Shown: positions 38,534 to 48,015 of the stretch, piece after piece | Layout: each line of letters begins with the position of its first letter | Numbering within the stretch: the stretch's first letter is position 1 | Source: Sphingomonas lacunae | Lineage (GTDB): Bacteria > Pseudomonadota > Alphaproteobacteria > Sphingomonadales > Sphingomonadaceae | Direction of reading: 5' to 3' | Length of the DNA stretch: 64,000 nucleotides | NCBI RefSeq assembly: GCF_012979535.1 | Contig: NZ_CP053015.1 | Location: 2,790,001 to 2,854,000, forward strand | The notes under the pieces: model-generated | Database searches by the model: none | Seen by the model: the letters and a program-made list of their open reading frames with translations, nothing else | Told to the model about the DNA's origin: nothing | Made by a program: the position numbers and the translations under genes

Positions 38534-39580
38534 ATGGACGTGAAAAAGATCATGCTGATCGTTGGTGCGATGATTGTCGCACTCGGCGCTGCATTTGGCG
38601 TCAACCAGCTGATGCGCGGTTCTACCGGACCGGAAGCTCGAGCTGCCGCCACCCCGAAGATCGAAGGGCCGAAGGTCATGGTCGCAACGCGGGCACTGCC
38701 CGTCGGCACCATTTTGACCGCCGATGCGCTGCGCTTTCAGGCATGGCCAGAGGGTCTGGTGAAGCCGGATCAATATTATGTCGAGGGACAGGCTGGCATT
38801 GATGCCCTAGTCGGTTCGGTGGTGCGCGTGCCCATGACAGCAGGCGCCCCGATCACCAAGGGCGCGCTTGTCAATCCGGGTGATCGTGGTTTCCTTGCCG
38901 CCGCTCTTGGACCGGGCATGCGCGCCGTGACGGTTCCCCTGTCGCCTGATCAAGGCGTGGCCGGCTTTGTCTTTCCTGGCGATCGGGTCGATGTCTTGCT
39001 TACCCTCCAGATCGAAGGTGAAGGTGGCTCGGGCACGTCCAACAATCTGGCAACCACGGAAACCATCGTCCGCAACATGCGCGTTCTCGCGGTCGACCAG
39101 CGTACCGCGCCGACTGACGAAAATGGCAATTCCACGCCCACGGTCTTTGGCACTGTGACGCTGGAAGCCACACCGCAGATTGCCGAGAAGATTGCGGTTG
39201 CCCGCAGTGTTGGCACCTTGTCGCTGGCTCTGCGTTCTTTGGCAGAAAATGCGTCCGAACTTGAAGAGGCCATAGCCTCAGGTCAGGTTTCGGTGGCGCG
39301 CGACGGTGACAGCCGTGGTGAAGCCAGAATGCTGCGCGGAGCCTCAAGCCGGCCCGTTGACCGCGGCACAACCGCTGTAACCGGCGGGGATGTCTCGCGT
39401 TACCTGCGGCGCAGCCTGCCCCGCAGCAACCCCAATACCGCAGCTATGGCTCCATCGGCTCCGTCTGCTCCGGCAGCCGCGCCCAGCGCAGCGCCTTCCG
39501 AACCCGCCGCACCCGTCGGCCCGACCGTCCGGGTAGTCCGTGGTGACCAGGTAACCGTTGTCCCAGTTGGGGGTAGGTAA
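38534..39580 (+). CDS. cpaB: Tad pilus assembly protein CpaB (RcpC)
   Basis: CpaB is a periplasmic component of the Tad secretion apparatus. The 348-residue protein has an N-terminal membrane anchor (residues 5-25), an SAF domain from about residue 48 (VATRALPVGTILTADAL) and a central CpaB domain with GMRAVTVPLSPDQGVAGFV and PGDRVDVLL. A Pro/Ala-rich tail follows and it ends with a short positively charged segment. It ends one base before the cpaC ATG. Confidence 0.93.
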   Translation: MDVKKIMLIVGAMIVALGAAFGVNQLMRGSTGPEARAAATPKIEGPKVMVATRALPVGTILTADALRFQAWPEGLVKPDQYYVEGQAGIDALVGSVVRVPMTAGAPITKGALVNPGDRGFLAAALGPGMRAVTVPLSPDQGVAGFVFPGDRVDVLLTLQIEGEGGSGTSNNLATTETIVRNMRVLAVDQRTAPTDENGNSTPTVFGTVTLEATPQIAEKIAVARSVGTLSLALRSLAENASELEEAIASGQVSVARDGDSRGEARMLRGASSRPVDRGTTAVTGGDVSRYLRRSLPRSNPNTAAMAPSAPSAPAAAPSAAPSEPAAPVGPTVRVVRGDQVTVVPVGGR

Positions 39581-39581
39581 A

Positions 39582-41168
39582 ATGACGAACGTCAAAATGA
39601 TGCGACAGAAGCTGATGGCTGGCGCGCTGGTCGCAGGGATGATCCTGACCGGCACCATCACCACCCCGGCTTCGGCCCAGTCCAGCCGCAATCAGAGCCA
39701 GACGACGACCAACGCAGACCTGTTGCTGTCTGTCGGGCGCGGTCGCCTGATCACCCTCCCCACACCCATGAACGATGTGTTCGTTGCCAACCAGGAAGTT
39801 GCCGATGTGCAGGTCCGGTCGTCAACACAGCTCTATGTTTTCGGCAAAGCACCGGGCGAAACCAGCATCTATGCGACTGATGCCGCAGGACGGGTCGTCT
39901 ACTCCGTTGTTGCCCGCGTCGGCAACAACATCGAAACAATTGACCAGATGCTGATGCTGGCCATGCCCGATGCCCAGATCAACGTGAATACAATGAACGG
40001 CTTCGTGCTGCTGACCGGAACGGTGGCTTCGCCTCAGGACGCCGCGGAAGCTGATCGTTTGGTCACCGCATTTGTCGGTGAAGGAACACGCGTCATTTCC
40101 CGTTTGCAGACGGCAACCCCGCTGCAGGTTAATCTGCAAGTGCGGATTGCGGAAGTGAACCGTTCACTTGTCCGGGAAATCGGTGGCAACCTGTTGTCGA
40201 GAGACAATTCCGGTGGCCAGTTCCTGTTCGGTGCGTTCCGCGGCCGGAACATCGGCAGCATTTCCGCGCCTGATCCGGTCACCGGAGGTGTCACAGTCAC
40301 GACTTCCGCACTTATCGACAAGACCACACTGACTGCTGCTGGCCGACTGTTCGGTGTCGATTTGCTCGGTGCGCTCGACATGGGTGAGCGGACCGGGATG
40401 GTCGCGACTCTGGCGCAGCCAAACCTGACCACAGTGTCCGGGGAGACTGCAGACTTTCTTGCAGGTGGCGAGTTTCCGATCCCGGTTCCCAATCCGATGA
40501 CCGGGAACATCACTATCGAATATCGCAAGTTCGGCGTCAGCTTGGCCTATACACCCACTGTCCTTTCCAACGGCCGGATCTCTTTGCGAGTCCGTCCGGA
40601 AGTATCGGAACTTTCGACAGAAGGTGCGATCCGCGTTAACGGCTTCGAGATTCCAGCCCTTAGCGTCCGCCGCACCGAGACCACCGTGGAGTTGGGTTCA
40701 GGCGAGAGCTTCATGATCGCCGGACTGATGAGCAACCGGTCGGTCAGCGCTGTCGATGCCACACCAGGTCTCGGTCAAATCCCGATCCTAGGCACGTTGT
40801 TCCGTTCGGACACGTTCCGCCGTGGTGACAGCGAACTGGTGATTGTTGTGACACCGTATCTCGTTCGACCAGTCAATGCCGACCAGATCGTTCTGCCGAC
40901 CGATGGTTTCCGCAGCGCGACGGACATGCAGCGTGGCGTCATCGGCCAATCCATCGACGGCGAAAGCGGCGTGCGCCGTCCGATGCCCCAGATGGTCGTT
41001 GAAAGCGAGACTGCTGCTGAACCTGGCATGGCATCGGCACCCTCTGCAGCAACGACAGCCACCGCACCGACCAACGTTGCCCCACAGGCCAGTGCTGAAC
41101 CGGAACGCCGTCGTCGCCGCTCGGATGCGGCTAGCAACGCCGCACCCGGCTTCAGCTTCAACCAGTGA
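39582..41168 (+). CDS. cpaC: Tad pilus secretin CpaC (RcpA)
   Basis: CpaC forms the outer-membrane secretin channel of the Tad pilus. With the ATG at 39582 it has 528 residues, beginning with a signal peptide ending PASAQ. An N-terminal pilus/BON-like domain contains GRGRLITLPTPMNDVFVANQ and LVLLTGTVASPQDAAEADRL-type sequence, followed by the secretin core with VSGETADFLAGGEFPIPVP and GIPILGTLFRS-like QIPILGTLFRSDTFRRGD. A disordered Ala/Thr-rich tail ends the protein. It lies directly after cpaB. Confidence 0.93.
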   Translation: MTNVKMMRQKLMAGALVAGMILTGTITTPASAQSSRNQSQTTTNADLLLSVGRGRLITLPTPMNDVFVANQEVADVQVRSSTQLYVFGKAPGETSIYATDAAGRVVYSVVARVGNNIETIDQMLMLAMPDAQINVNTMNGFVLLTGTVASPQDAAEADRLVTAFVGEGTRVISRLQTATPLQVNLQVRIAEVNRSLVREIGGNLLSRDNSGGQFLFGAFRGRNIGSISAPDPVTGGVTVTTSALIDKTTLTAAGRLFGVDLLGALDMGERTGMVATLAQPNLTTVSGETADFLAGGEFPIPVPNPMTGNITIEYRKFGVSLAYTPTVLSNGRISLRVRPEVSELSTEGAIRVNGFEIPALSVRRTETTVELGSGESFMIAGLMSNRSVSAVDATPGLGQIPILGTLFRSDTFRRGDSELVIVVTPYLVRPVNADQIVLPTDGFRSATDMQRGVIGQSIDGESGVRRPMPQMVVESETAAEPGMASAPSAATTATAPTNVAPQASAEPERRRRRSDAASNAAPGFSFNQ

Positions 41169-41194
41169 CTGTGCATTCAGGAGGATAAGTCATC

Positions 41195-41866
41195 ATGCGT
41201 ATCAGAATCCTCGCATCAGCCGTCGCCATGAGCGCTGCGCTGTCAGGCTGCATGGGCACCGGCCCCGGTAACACGGCAGCGGTCAACCGCGGTCTGGATT
41301 CGGTCCATCAACCCGTGGTCAGACTGGCTAGCTATGTCATCGACGCAGATGCAACTTCAGGCATGCTCCCGCCTTCGGAGATGCGCCGGGTGAACGACTG
41401 GCTCGATGCAATGGAAGCCGGTTATGGTGATCGGATTTCCGTCGATGAGAGCGCAGCCAGCAATGGCCGGGCTGCCCGCGACGCGGTGGCCATGCTGGTG
41501 GCGCGCAAGGGCTTGCTGTTGGCCGCTCATGCGCCTGTCACATCAGGTACCATCCAGCCGGGCTTTATCCGGATCGTGATCACCCGTTCAACCGCCAGTG
41601 TCCCCAGCTGTCCAGACTGGTCGACGCGGATGACCGCTAACAACCATAATGCGACCACCTCAAACTATGGATGCGCGACCAATGCCAACATCGCCGCAAT
41701 GGTGGCGGATGCAAGCGACCTGGTCCGTGGCCAGAACTCGGGCGAGAATGATCCGCTGACCGCCTCAAAGGCGATCGAGAGCTATCGCAACAATCCGCCT
41801 ACCGGAGCCGGGGGCCTTTCGAACATCAGCCCTAGCGGTGGTGGCAGCAGTGGAGGCGGCCAGTGA
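41195..41866 (+). CDS. cpaD: Tad pilus lipoprotein CpaD
   Basis: CpaD is a small outer-membrane lipoprotein thought to assist the secretin. The 223-residue protein has lipobox AALSGC within the first 20 residues and the CpaD-domain segments YGDRISVDES and SCPDWSTRMTANNHNATTSN followed by YGCATNANIAAMV. It ends in a Gly/Ser-rich tail. Its stop overlaps the cpaE GTG start (GTGA). Confidence 0.92.
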   Translation: MRIRILASAVAMSAALSGCMGTGPGNTAAVNRGLDSVHQPVVRLASYVIDADATSGMLPPSEMRRVNDWLDAMEAGYGDRISVDESAASNGRAARDAVAMLVARKGLLLAAHAPVTSGTIQPGFIRIVITRSTASVPSCPDWSTRMTANNHNATTSNYGCATNANIAAMVADASDLVRGQNSGENDPLTASKAIESYRNNPPTGAGGLSNISPSGGGSSGGGQ

Positions 41867-43158
41867 ACGCACCTTTTCGACCCAGTTCGCCACATCAGCG
41901 CGAACCTTTTGCGGCCTATCTGTGCGACGATGACTCGGTGGACATGATCCGCCCGATTGCCAATGACATGGGATGGGCTGTCGACAAGGTCCACCGCGGA
42001 GGCCTTCGTAACGCTGTCCAGTCGCTCTCGATTACAGCTAGCCCGAGCATCCTGCTGGTGGACCTGTCAGAATCGAGCGACCCGATCAATGACATCAATG
42101 GCCTTGCCGAAGTTTGCGAACCAGGCACCGTGGTCATCGCCATGGGACAGGTGAACGACGTCCGTCTGTTCCGTGACCTGGTGGCCAGTGGCATCCATGA
42201 TTATCTGTTGAAGCCGGTTTTCCCAGAACAGGTGCGCGACGTGCTGATGCACGCCCAGGCAATGCTGAACGCGCCGCGTTCCAACGAGCCCGCACAGAAT
42301 ATCAAGCACACGCTGACCGCTGTGGTTGGCACGCGGGGCGGCGTTGGTGCTTCGACGATCGCGACCTCTCTGGCGTGGCTCTTGAGCCAGCAGGGCAAGC
42401 GCAATTCGGCCCTGCTTGACCTTGATGTGCATTTTGGCACTGGCGCACTGGCGCTCGATCTGGAACCCGGCCGTGGCCTGATTGACGCGATCGACAACCC
42501 TGCCCGTATCGATGGCTTGTTCATCGAACGTGCAATGGTGCGGGCCAATGACAATCTGGCCATTTTGTCGGCGGAAGCACCGATCAACCAACCGCTGTTG
42601 AGCGACGGTGGAACATTTTTCCACCTTCGCGAAGAGATCAACGCTGCGTTTGAATCGACGGTCATCGACTTGCCGCGAAACATGATGATCGCCTACCCCC
42701 ACATGCTGTCCGAAGTGCAGAATGTGGTCTTGGTGACCGAGCTCACTTTGGCATCCGCGCGTGATGCTATCCGGCTGCTGGCTGGCTTCAAGACAACCTG
42801 CCCCGGTGCAAGGGTTACTCTTGTGGCCAACAAGGTCCCCGCAAGCGGCAGCGAGATTTCCCGCAAGGATTTCGAAACGTCGATTGAGCACGCCGTTGAC
42901 CTGGTCATCCCGCTGGACACAAAACTCGCTGTGAAGGCTGCGAAACTCGGCAAATGCCTTGCTGAAACGGCTCGGGGAACAAAATTGTCTTCGCCGCTTA
43001 GCAAGCTCGTCAACATAGTCCTCAGTGCGGAGGTCATGGACGATGAAGATATGCCGAGCACCGCGCCGATCAGCAAGGCGCCGGAAAAGTCAGCGTCACT
43101 TCTTGGCAAGCTGACTGACATCGGTTCGCTGATGCCAAAGAAGAAGGCCAAGGCCTGA
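41863..43158 (+). CDS. cpaE: Tad pilus ATPase-like localisation protein CpaE (TadZ)
   Basis: CpaE/TadZ is a ParA/MinD-like protein that places the pilus machinery. The 431-residue protein has an N-terminal receiver-like domain (AAYLCDDDSVDMIRPIAND, with LLVDLSESSDP at the usual phospho-site position) and then a MinD-type domain beginning TAVVGTRGGVGASTIATSLA. In that P-loop neither deviant-Walker lysine is present (RGGVGAST replaces KGGxGKT), which fits the atypical CpaE group. The start is GTG at 41863. The next gene should normally be cpaF but is tadB. Confidence 0.92.
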   Translation: MNAPFRPSSPHQREPFAAYLCDDDSVDMIRPIANDMGWAVDKVHRGGLRNAVQSLSITASPSILLVDLSESSDPINDINGLAEVCEPGTVVIAMGQVNDVRLFRDLVASGIHDYLLKPVFPEQVRDVLMHAQAMLNAPRSNEPAQNIKHTLTAVVGTRGGVGASTIATSLAWLLSQQGKRNSALLDLDVHFGTGALALDLEPGRGLIDAIDNPARIDGLFIERAMVRANDNLAILSAEAPINQPLLSDGGTFFHLREEINAAFESTVIDLPRNMMIAYPHMLSEVQNVVLVTELTLASARDAIRLLAGFKTTCPGARVTLVANKVPASGSEISRKDFETSIEHAVDLVIPLDTKLAVKAAKLGKCLAETARGTKLSSPLSKLVNIVLSAEVMDDEDMPSTAPISKAPEKSASLLGKLTDIGSLMPKKKAKA

Positions 43159-43231
43159 CGGTTGGAACCCGGCCGGCGCCGTGCGCGACCGGCCAGCCAG
43201 CCTCATGCCAGCAAGGAAAGCAGCTTCGTTC

Positions 43232-44218
43232 ATGGATACCACCACGATCCTGATTGCACTCGCGTTTGCGACCGTCCTGGTGATGCTGGTCTTTGCCTTT
43301 GCCGGTCCCTCGCCTGCGGCCGCTCTTAAGCGTCGCCTGAATGCAATCACTGACCGTTATGTTCCCTCGAACGAGGCAGCGTTGGCTGCGCAAATGCGCA
43401 AGACAATCGCTGCACGATTGCCAACACAGGAACTGGGCCTCGGCAAGTTGTTGCCGAATCCGGAAAAGCTTGCGCTTCGGCTGCGGCAGACCGGTAACAA
43501 GTGGACGCTCAAAAACTATATGGCGATCAATGCCGGTATCGCTGTGGTTTTCGCTGGTCTGGTCATGACCCAGGGCATGCCTTTCTTGCTCGCCTTGCTG
43601 CTAGGCCTGATGGCGGGGTTTGGTATTCCGCACATGGTGATCAGCAAACTGATCAAGAAGCGCGTGGCCGACTTCAATGCCCGCTTTCCGGACGCGATTG
43701 ACTTGCTGGTTCGCGGCCTGCGGTCAGGTTTGCCGATTGCGGAAACTCTCCAGGCTGTCAGCACTGAAATCCCCGGCCCGGTCGGTGTCGAATTCAAACA
43801 GGTGATCGAACGCGTTCGCATAGGCAAATCCATGGAAGCCGCATTGCAGGACAGCGCCGACACGCTTGGGACACCCGAGTTCCAGTTTTTCTGTATCACT
43901 TTGGCGATTCAGCGGGAAACGGGCGGCAACCTCGCTGAAACCCTTGCCAACCTCTCCGAAGTTTTGCGCAAACGCGCGCAAATGAAGCTGAAGATCAACG
44001 CCATGTCTTCCGAAGCGAAGGCCTCCGCGTGGATCGTGGGGTCATTGCCATTCCTCGTCTTCATCCTCGTCTATGTGATGAACCCGGATTATGTGGCGGC
44101 CTTCTTCCCTGGTTCCGACAAGTATGACGTTCGCGTCATGCTGACCGGCCTTGGTGGCCTCGGGTGGATGAGTATCGGCGTGTTCATCATGTCGCAGATG
44201 ATCGACTTCGAAATCTGA
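43232..44218 (+). CDS. tadB: Tad pilus inner-membrane protein TadB
   Basis: TadB is one of the two GspF-type platform proteins of the Tad pilus. With the ATG at 43232 (MDTTTILIALAFATVLVM) it has 328 residues; earlier in-frame starts at 43205 or 43181 lack better sites. It has an N-terminal membrane helix, then the GspF domain with RFPDAIDLLVRGLRSGLPIA and FFCITLAIQRETGGNLAETL, and C-terminal membrane helices. It lies 73 bases after cpaE with no ATPase gene between. Confidence 0.93.
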   Translation: MDTTTILIALAFATVLVMLVFAFAGPSPAAALKRRLNAITDRYVPSNEAALAAQMRKTIAARLPTQELGLGKLLPNPEKLALRLRQTGNKWTLKNYMAINAGIAVVFAGLVMTQGMPFLLALLLGLMAGFGIPHMVISKLIKKRVADFNARFPDAIDLLVRGLRSGLPIAETLQAVSTEIPGPVGVEFKQVIERVRIGKSMEAALQDSADTLGTPEFQFFCITLAIQRETGGNLAETLANLSEVLRKRAQMKLKINAMSSEAKASAWIVGSLPFLVFILVYVMNPDYVAAFFPGSDKYDVRVMLTGLGGLGWMSIGVFIMSQMIDFEI

Positions 44219-44232
44219 GGAACGGCTAGATC

Positions 44233-45234
44233 ATGGACACTACAGTTCCTCCCCAGCACTTTTCGCTCTTTGGCCTCGATGTGGTTTGGGCTGCCACATT
44301 CTTGGCTGCGGTTGGCGTGGTTGCCGTCATTGTAGCGATCTACAATGCAGCGACCGTACGCGATCCCATGGCGCGCCGCATCAAGTCACTGAATGAGCGC
44401 CGCGAGCAATTGAAGGCCGGGATTACCGCTTCAACGGCAAAGCGCCGGGCCAAGCTGGTCAAAAAGAACGTCACCACGAACCGCATCCGGGCACTTCTCT
44501 CGTCATTGCAGGTGCTGCAGGACAGCCAGCTGAAACAAGTTCAGCAGGCACTGGCCCAGGCAGGTATCCGGTCCAAGGATCTGGCGGTAACCGTCATTTT
44601 CGCCCGCATGGTGCTGCCCATCGTTGTGGGTGTGACGGCAGCGGTACTGATTTACGGGATCGACATGTGGCCTGACATGTCGGCGCTCAAGAAGTTCGCC
44701 AGCTTTGCCGGTCCTCTTATCCTTGCTTACAAAGCGCCAGATCTTTTGATCAACAACAAGAAGGCCAAGCGCACCGCCAACATTCGCAAGGGCTTGCCTG
44801 ACGCGCTTGATCTGTTGGTGATCTGCGCCGAAGCTGGTCTGACGGTGGACGCCAGCTTTGCCCGCGTCAGCCGCGAGCTTGGCAAGGCCTATCCTGATCT
44901 TGGCGAGGAATTTGCCCTAACCTCGATCGAGTTGTCGTTCCTGACCGAACGCCGCCAGGCTTTGGAAAACCTTGCCTATCGCGTCGATCTCGACTCGGTG
45001 CGTGGTGTGGTGACCACGCTCATCCAGACCGAAAAATATGGTACGCCACTGGCCTCCGCTCTGCGCGTTCTGTCGGCTGAATTCCGCAACGAACGCATGA
45101 TGCGCGCCGAGGAAAAGGCCGCACGATTGCCGGCCATCATGACCGTGCCGCTGATTGTGTTCATTCTGCCGGTGCTGTTCGTGGTTATCCTTGGGCCGGC
45201 TGCATGCAATATCAAGGACGCGCTGGTGAAATAA
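44233..45234 (+). CDS. tadC: Tad pilus inner-membrane protein TadC
   Basis: TadC pairs with TadB as the second platform protein. The 333-residue protein has an N-terminal helix and the GspF domain with KGLPDALDLLVICAEAGLTV and ELSFLTERRQALENLAYRVD. Two C-terminal helices end at VILGPAACNIKDALVK. It starts 14 bases after tadB and ends the operon at a strong terminator. No TadE, TadF, TadG or TadD genes follow. Confidence 0.93.
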   Translation: MDTTVPPQHFSLFGLDVVWAATFLAAVGVVAVIVAIYNAATVRDPMARRIKSLNERREQLKAGITASTAKRRAKLVKKNVTTNRIRALLSSLQVLQDSQLKQVQQALAQAGIRSKDLAVTVIFARMVLPIVVGVTAAVLIYGIDMWPDMSALKKFASFAGPLILAYKAPDLLINNKKAKRTANIRKGLPDALDLLVICAEAGLTVDASFARVSRELGKAYPDLGEEFALTSIELSFLTERRQALENLAYRVDLDSVRGVVTTLIQTEKYGTPLASALRVLSAEFRNERMMRAEEKAARLPAIMTVPLIVFILPVLFVVILGPAACNIKDALVK

Positions 45235-45262
45235 GCTAGGCGCTCGCCCTTGATCCAGACAG

Positions 45263-45293
45263 AAGGGGCGGCAAGGTTACCCTGCCGCCCCTT
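45263..45293. terminator. Strong 11-bp hairpin terminator
   Basis: AAGGGGCGGCA at 45263-45273 and TGCCGCCCCTT at 45283-45293 form a perfect 11-bp stem with a 9-base loop, followed by T-rich sequence. It lies between the convergent ends of tadC and the fumarylacetoacetase-family gene and likely terminates both. Confidence 0.85.
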
Positions 45294-45316
45294 TGCTTTC
45301 CGGCTCGATCAACAGT

Positions 45317-46324
45317 TCAACCGCCCATCACCGCCTGCTCAATCACCCCAAAAATGGGATGGTGATGACCGTCTTCCATCCAGATGCGGACAGTGTCACC
45401 ATGCTTGAGGAAGGGCGTCACAGGCGCACCGGCCCGGATGGTTTCAATAGTGCGCACCTCCGCCAGACAGCTGTAACCGACGCCGCCATCGGCCACCGGA
45501 CGCCCGGGACCTCCGTCGGCGTCGCGGTTCGAGACCGTGCCTGAACCGATGATAGTACCGGCCACAAGACTGCGAGTCTTGGCAGCGTGCGCTATGAGCT
45601 GGCCAAAATCGAAGGTCATGTCGACGCCGGCGTCAGCGCGTCCCAGCGGCTTGCCGTTAAGGTCAACGCACAACGCCCCGTGCAATTTTCCACCGTCCCA
45701 GCGATCCCCCAGCGCGTCAGGCGTGACAAAGACCGGCGATATGGCGCTGGCGGGCTTGGACTGGAAAAAGCCGAAGCCCTTTGCCAACTCCCCCGGGATG
45801 AGGTTACGCAGGCTGACGTCGTTTGTCAGTCCAACAAGTCGGATGTAACCGCGCGCTTCGTCTGCCGTCACGCCCATTGGCACGTCGCCGGTGACGACGA
45901 CGACTTCGGCCTCCATGTCACAGCCCCAGCTTTCATCAGCCAGAGGAATCGGATCCCTCGGGCCGAGAAATCCATCGCTGCCGCCCTGATACATCAAAGG
46001 ATCGTGCCAAAAACTGTCCGGCATTTCAGCACCGCGTGCCTGACGGACGAGCGCCACATGATTCACATAAGCGCTACCATCAGCCCATTGATAGGCGCGG
46101 GGCAGAGGCGAAGCAGCCAGCCGCTCATGGAAACGCTGCATCGGGATGACTTCATGCGCCAGATCTGTCGCCAATGAGCGCAGCCGAGGTTCGCAATCCT
46201 CCCAATTATCAAGCGCCGCCTGCATGGTTGGGGCAATGTGCGTTGCATCGGCAAACCAGGCGAGATCATCCGAGACAACAACCAGGCGGCCGTCACGCCC
46301 CGACTTCAGCGATGCGAGTTTCAT
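45317..46324 (-). CDS. Fumarylacetoacetate hydrolase family protein
   Basis: In tyrosine catabolism fumarylacetoacetase splits fumarylacetoacetate into fumarate and acetoacetate. The ATG at 46324 ([17 protein letters not shown]) overlaps the VOC gene stop as ATGA and gives 335 residues; the longer frame is a read-back into that gene. FAH features are MEAEVVVVTGDVP (metal-binding carboxylate), LTNDVSLRNLIP, FGFFQSKPASAISPVFVTP and GTIIGSGTVSN. The operon contains hppD and maiA, which supports fumarylacetoacetase, although the family includes other C-C hydrolases. Confidence 0.87.
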   Translation of the reverse strand: MKLASLKSGRDGRLVVVSDDLAWFADATHIAPTMQAALDNWEDCEPRLRSLATDLAHEVIPMQRFHERLAASPLPRAYQWADGSAYVNHVALVRQARGAEMPDSFWHDPLMYQGGSDGFLGPRDPIPLADESWGCDMEAEVVVVTGDVPMGVTADEARGYIRLVGLTNDVSLRNLIPGELAKGFGFFQSKPASAISPVFVTPDALGDRWDGGKLHGALCVDLNGKPLGRADAGVDMTFDFGQLIAHAAKTRSLVAGTIIGSGTVSNRDADGGPGRPVADGGVGYSCLAEVRTIETIRAGAPVTPFLKHGDTVRIWMEDGHHHPIFGVIEQAVMGG

Positions 46325-46881
46325 TGCCTCTCCTTCTCCTTCTCCGGATCCTGGTGCAGCCAGTCGGCGTGGCGCGGTGCCTTCTTGGTCTGGCTCCACT
46401 CCGCAAGCATCAACGGTGCCACCCGCCGCAATTCGGCATGCTGGTCCGCTGTACCGATATTGCAAGCCAATTCGAGCCGGTGGCCATTGGGATCGAAGAA
46501 ATAGATGGACCGAAAAATGCCGTGATAGGTTGGGCCTAGCACCTCAATACCCTCGGCCTCGATATGCGCCTTGGCAGCAAGCAGCGTGTCCATATCCGCC
46601 ACTTCAAAGGCAAGATGCTGGACCCAGGCCGGCGTGTTGGCATCGCGGCCCATATCGGGCTGATTGGGCAGCTCGAAAAAGGCCAGGACATTGCCGCCAC
46701 CAGCGTCAAGGAAGATGTGCATATAGGGGTCATAAGCACCGGTCGACGGCACATGATCCTCGGCAAAGGCGGTCACATAGTCCATGCCGAGCACGCGCTG
46801 GTACCATTCCACCGTTTCCGCGGCGTCACGGCAGCGATAGGCGACATGGTGGATACGATTGAGCGCAAAGGGATGAGTCAT
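46321..46881 (-). CDS. VOC-superfamily (glyoxalase-fold) protein
   Basis: The 186-residue protein has a single VOC domain with metal-ligand-type positions: His in [10 protein letters not shown], Glu in LAFFELPNQ, His in VQHLAFEV and Glu in GHRLELACN. The C-terminal extension is charged and probably unstructured. It overlaps hppD at its start and the FAH gene at its end, so it belongs to the tyrosine operon. Its substrate is unknown; it may act on an aromatic or dicarbonyl intermediate. It is too short to be homogentisate 1,2-dioxygenase and has a different fold. Confidence 0.85.
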   Translation of the reverse strand: MTHPFALNRIHHVAYRCRDAAETVEWYQRVLGMDYVTAFAEDHVPSTGAYDPYMHIFLDAGGGNVLAFFELPNQPDMGRDANTPAWVQHLAFEVADMDTLLAAKAHIEAEGIEVLGPTYHGIFRSIYFFDPNGHRLELACNIGTADQHAELRRVAPLMLAEWSQTKKAPRHADWLHQDPEKEKERQ

Positions 46882-47981
46882 CCGGCCGCTCCTTCTACCT
46901 CAAGCGCGCCGCGGCGCATCTGGTCCCGTTCCATCGATTTGAAAAGCGCGGTGAAATTGCCTTCCCCGAAACCTTCATCTTTCTTGCGCTGGATGAATTC
47001 AAAGAAGACAGGGCCGATCTGTGTTTCGGAGAAAATCTGGAGGAGCAGGCGGGGATCACCAGCTGCAGTCGACCCATCGAGAAGGATGCCGCGCTGCTGA
47101 AGATCGGCAACCGGTTCGCCGTGTCCGGGCAGGCGCTCTTCGAGCATTTCATAATAGGTGTCGGGCGGAGGGCTCATCATGGGGGTGCCCATGGCCTTGA
47201 GCCTGTCCCAGCACCCGATCAGATCATCACAGATAAAGGCGATGTGCTGAATGCCTTCACCATTATATTGGCGCAAGAACTCTTCGATCTGGCCGCCTCC
47301 AGCCTTGCCTTCCTCGTTAAGGGGAATGCGGATCTTGCCATCCGGAGCAGTCATCGCCTTACTGGTCAGGCCCGTATATTCGCCCTTGATGTCGAAATAG
47401 CGGATTTCCCGGAAGTTGAAGACACGCTCATAAAAGCGCGCCCAATGCTCCATGCGCCCGCCATACACATTGTGGGTCAAATGGTCGATCCGGAGCATGC
47501 CGGCGCCCACCGGGTTACGATCGACACCCGGCAAATAGTCAAAATCAATATCATAGATGCTGAGCGCGTCGGGGCTTTCGAGTGTGGCGTAACGGTCGGT
47601 GAAATAGATGATCGCACCCCCGATGCCGCGAATGGCGGGGAGCCGCAGTTCCATCGGGCCGGTCCGGGTTTCGACAGGCTCAGCGCCCCGTTCAAGCGCC
47701 AGCTTATAGGCCTCTGCCGCATTACGCACACGAAAGCCCATGCCACAGGCCGAGGGGCCATGTTCTGCGGCAAAATAGGCGGCAGGGCTGCGCGGCTCGT
47801 AATTGGCGATCAGGTTGATTTCACCCTGCCGCCAGAGATCGACGTCCTTTGAACGGTGACGGGCAATCCGACTGAAGCCCATGCGAGCAAATACGGCCTC
47901 AAGCTCACCCTTTTCCGGCGCGCAAAATTCGATGAAATCGAACCCGTCGAGCCCTAGCGGATTGTCGAACAGGTCGGTCAT
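46878..47981 (-). CDS. hppD: 4-hydroxyphenylpyruvate dioxygenase
   Basis: HppD converts 4-hydroxyphenylpyruvate to homogentisate using Fe(II) and oxygen. The 367-residue protein has two VOC halves, with iron ligands His167 (RIDHLTHNV), His246 (GIQHIAF) and Glu328 ([11 protein letters not shown]), and the C-terminal helix region [16 protein letters not shown]. The ATG has GAGGAC nearby. A perfect palindrome 17-34 bases upstream is the likely MarR operator. Downstream overlap with the VOC gene is four bases. Confidence 0.95.
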   Translation of the reverse strand: MTDLFDNPLGLDGFDFIEFCAPEKGELEAVFARMGFSRIARHRSKDVDLWRQGEINLIANYEPRSPAAYFAAEHGPSACGMGFRVRNAAEAYKLALERGAEPVETRTGPMELRLPAIRGIGGAIIYFTDRYATLESPDALSIYDIDFDYLPGVDRNPVGAGMLRIDHLTHNVYGGRMEHWARFYERVFNFREIRYFDIKGEYTGLTSKAMTAPDGKIRIPLNEEGKAGGGQIEEFLRQYNGEGIQHIAFICDDLIGCWDRLKAMGTPMMSPPPDTYYEMLEERLPGHGEPVADLQQRGILLDGSTAAGDPRLLLQIFSETQIGPVFFEFIQRKKDEGFGEGNFTALFKSMERDQMRRGALEVEGAAG

Positions 47982-47997
47982 GGGAGAGTCCTCACAT

Positions 47998-48015
47998 TAG
48001 TTGCAACTGCAACTA
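47998..48015. promoter_or_regulatory. Perfect 18-bp palindrome, probable MarR operator
   Basis: TAGTTGCA, spacer AC, TGCAACTA: eight of eight pairs match. It covers the marR stop codon (48013-48015) and ends 17 bases before the hppD ATG. MarR-family dimers usually bind palindromes of this size next to the genes they control. No protein is known to me to bind this exact sequence, so the regulator is inferred from position. Confidence 0.7.

Noticed and set aside
43159-43231. Possible tiny Flp pilin or remnant of cpaF between cpaE and tadB
   Set aside because: Only 73 bases with no pilin-like hydrophobic frame and no ATPase sequence.
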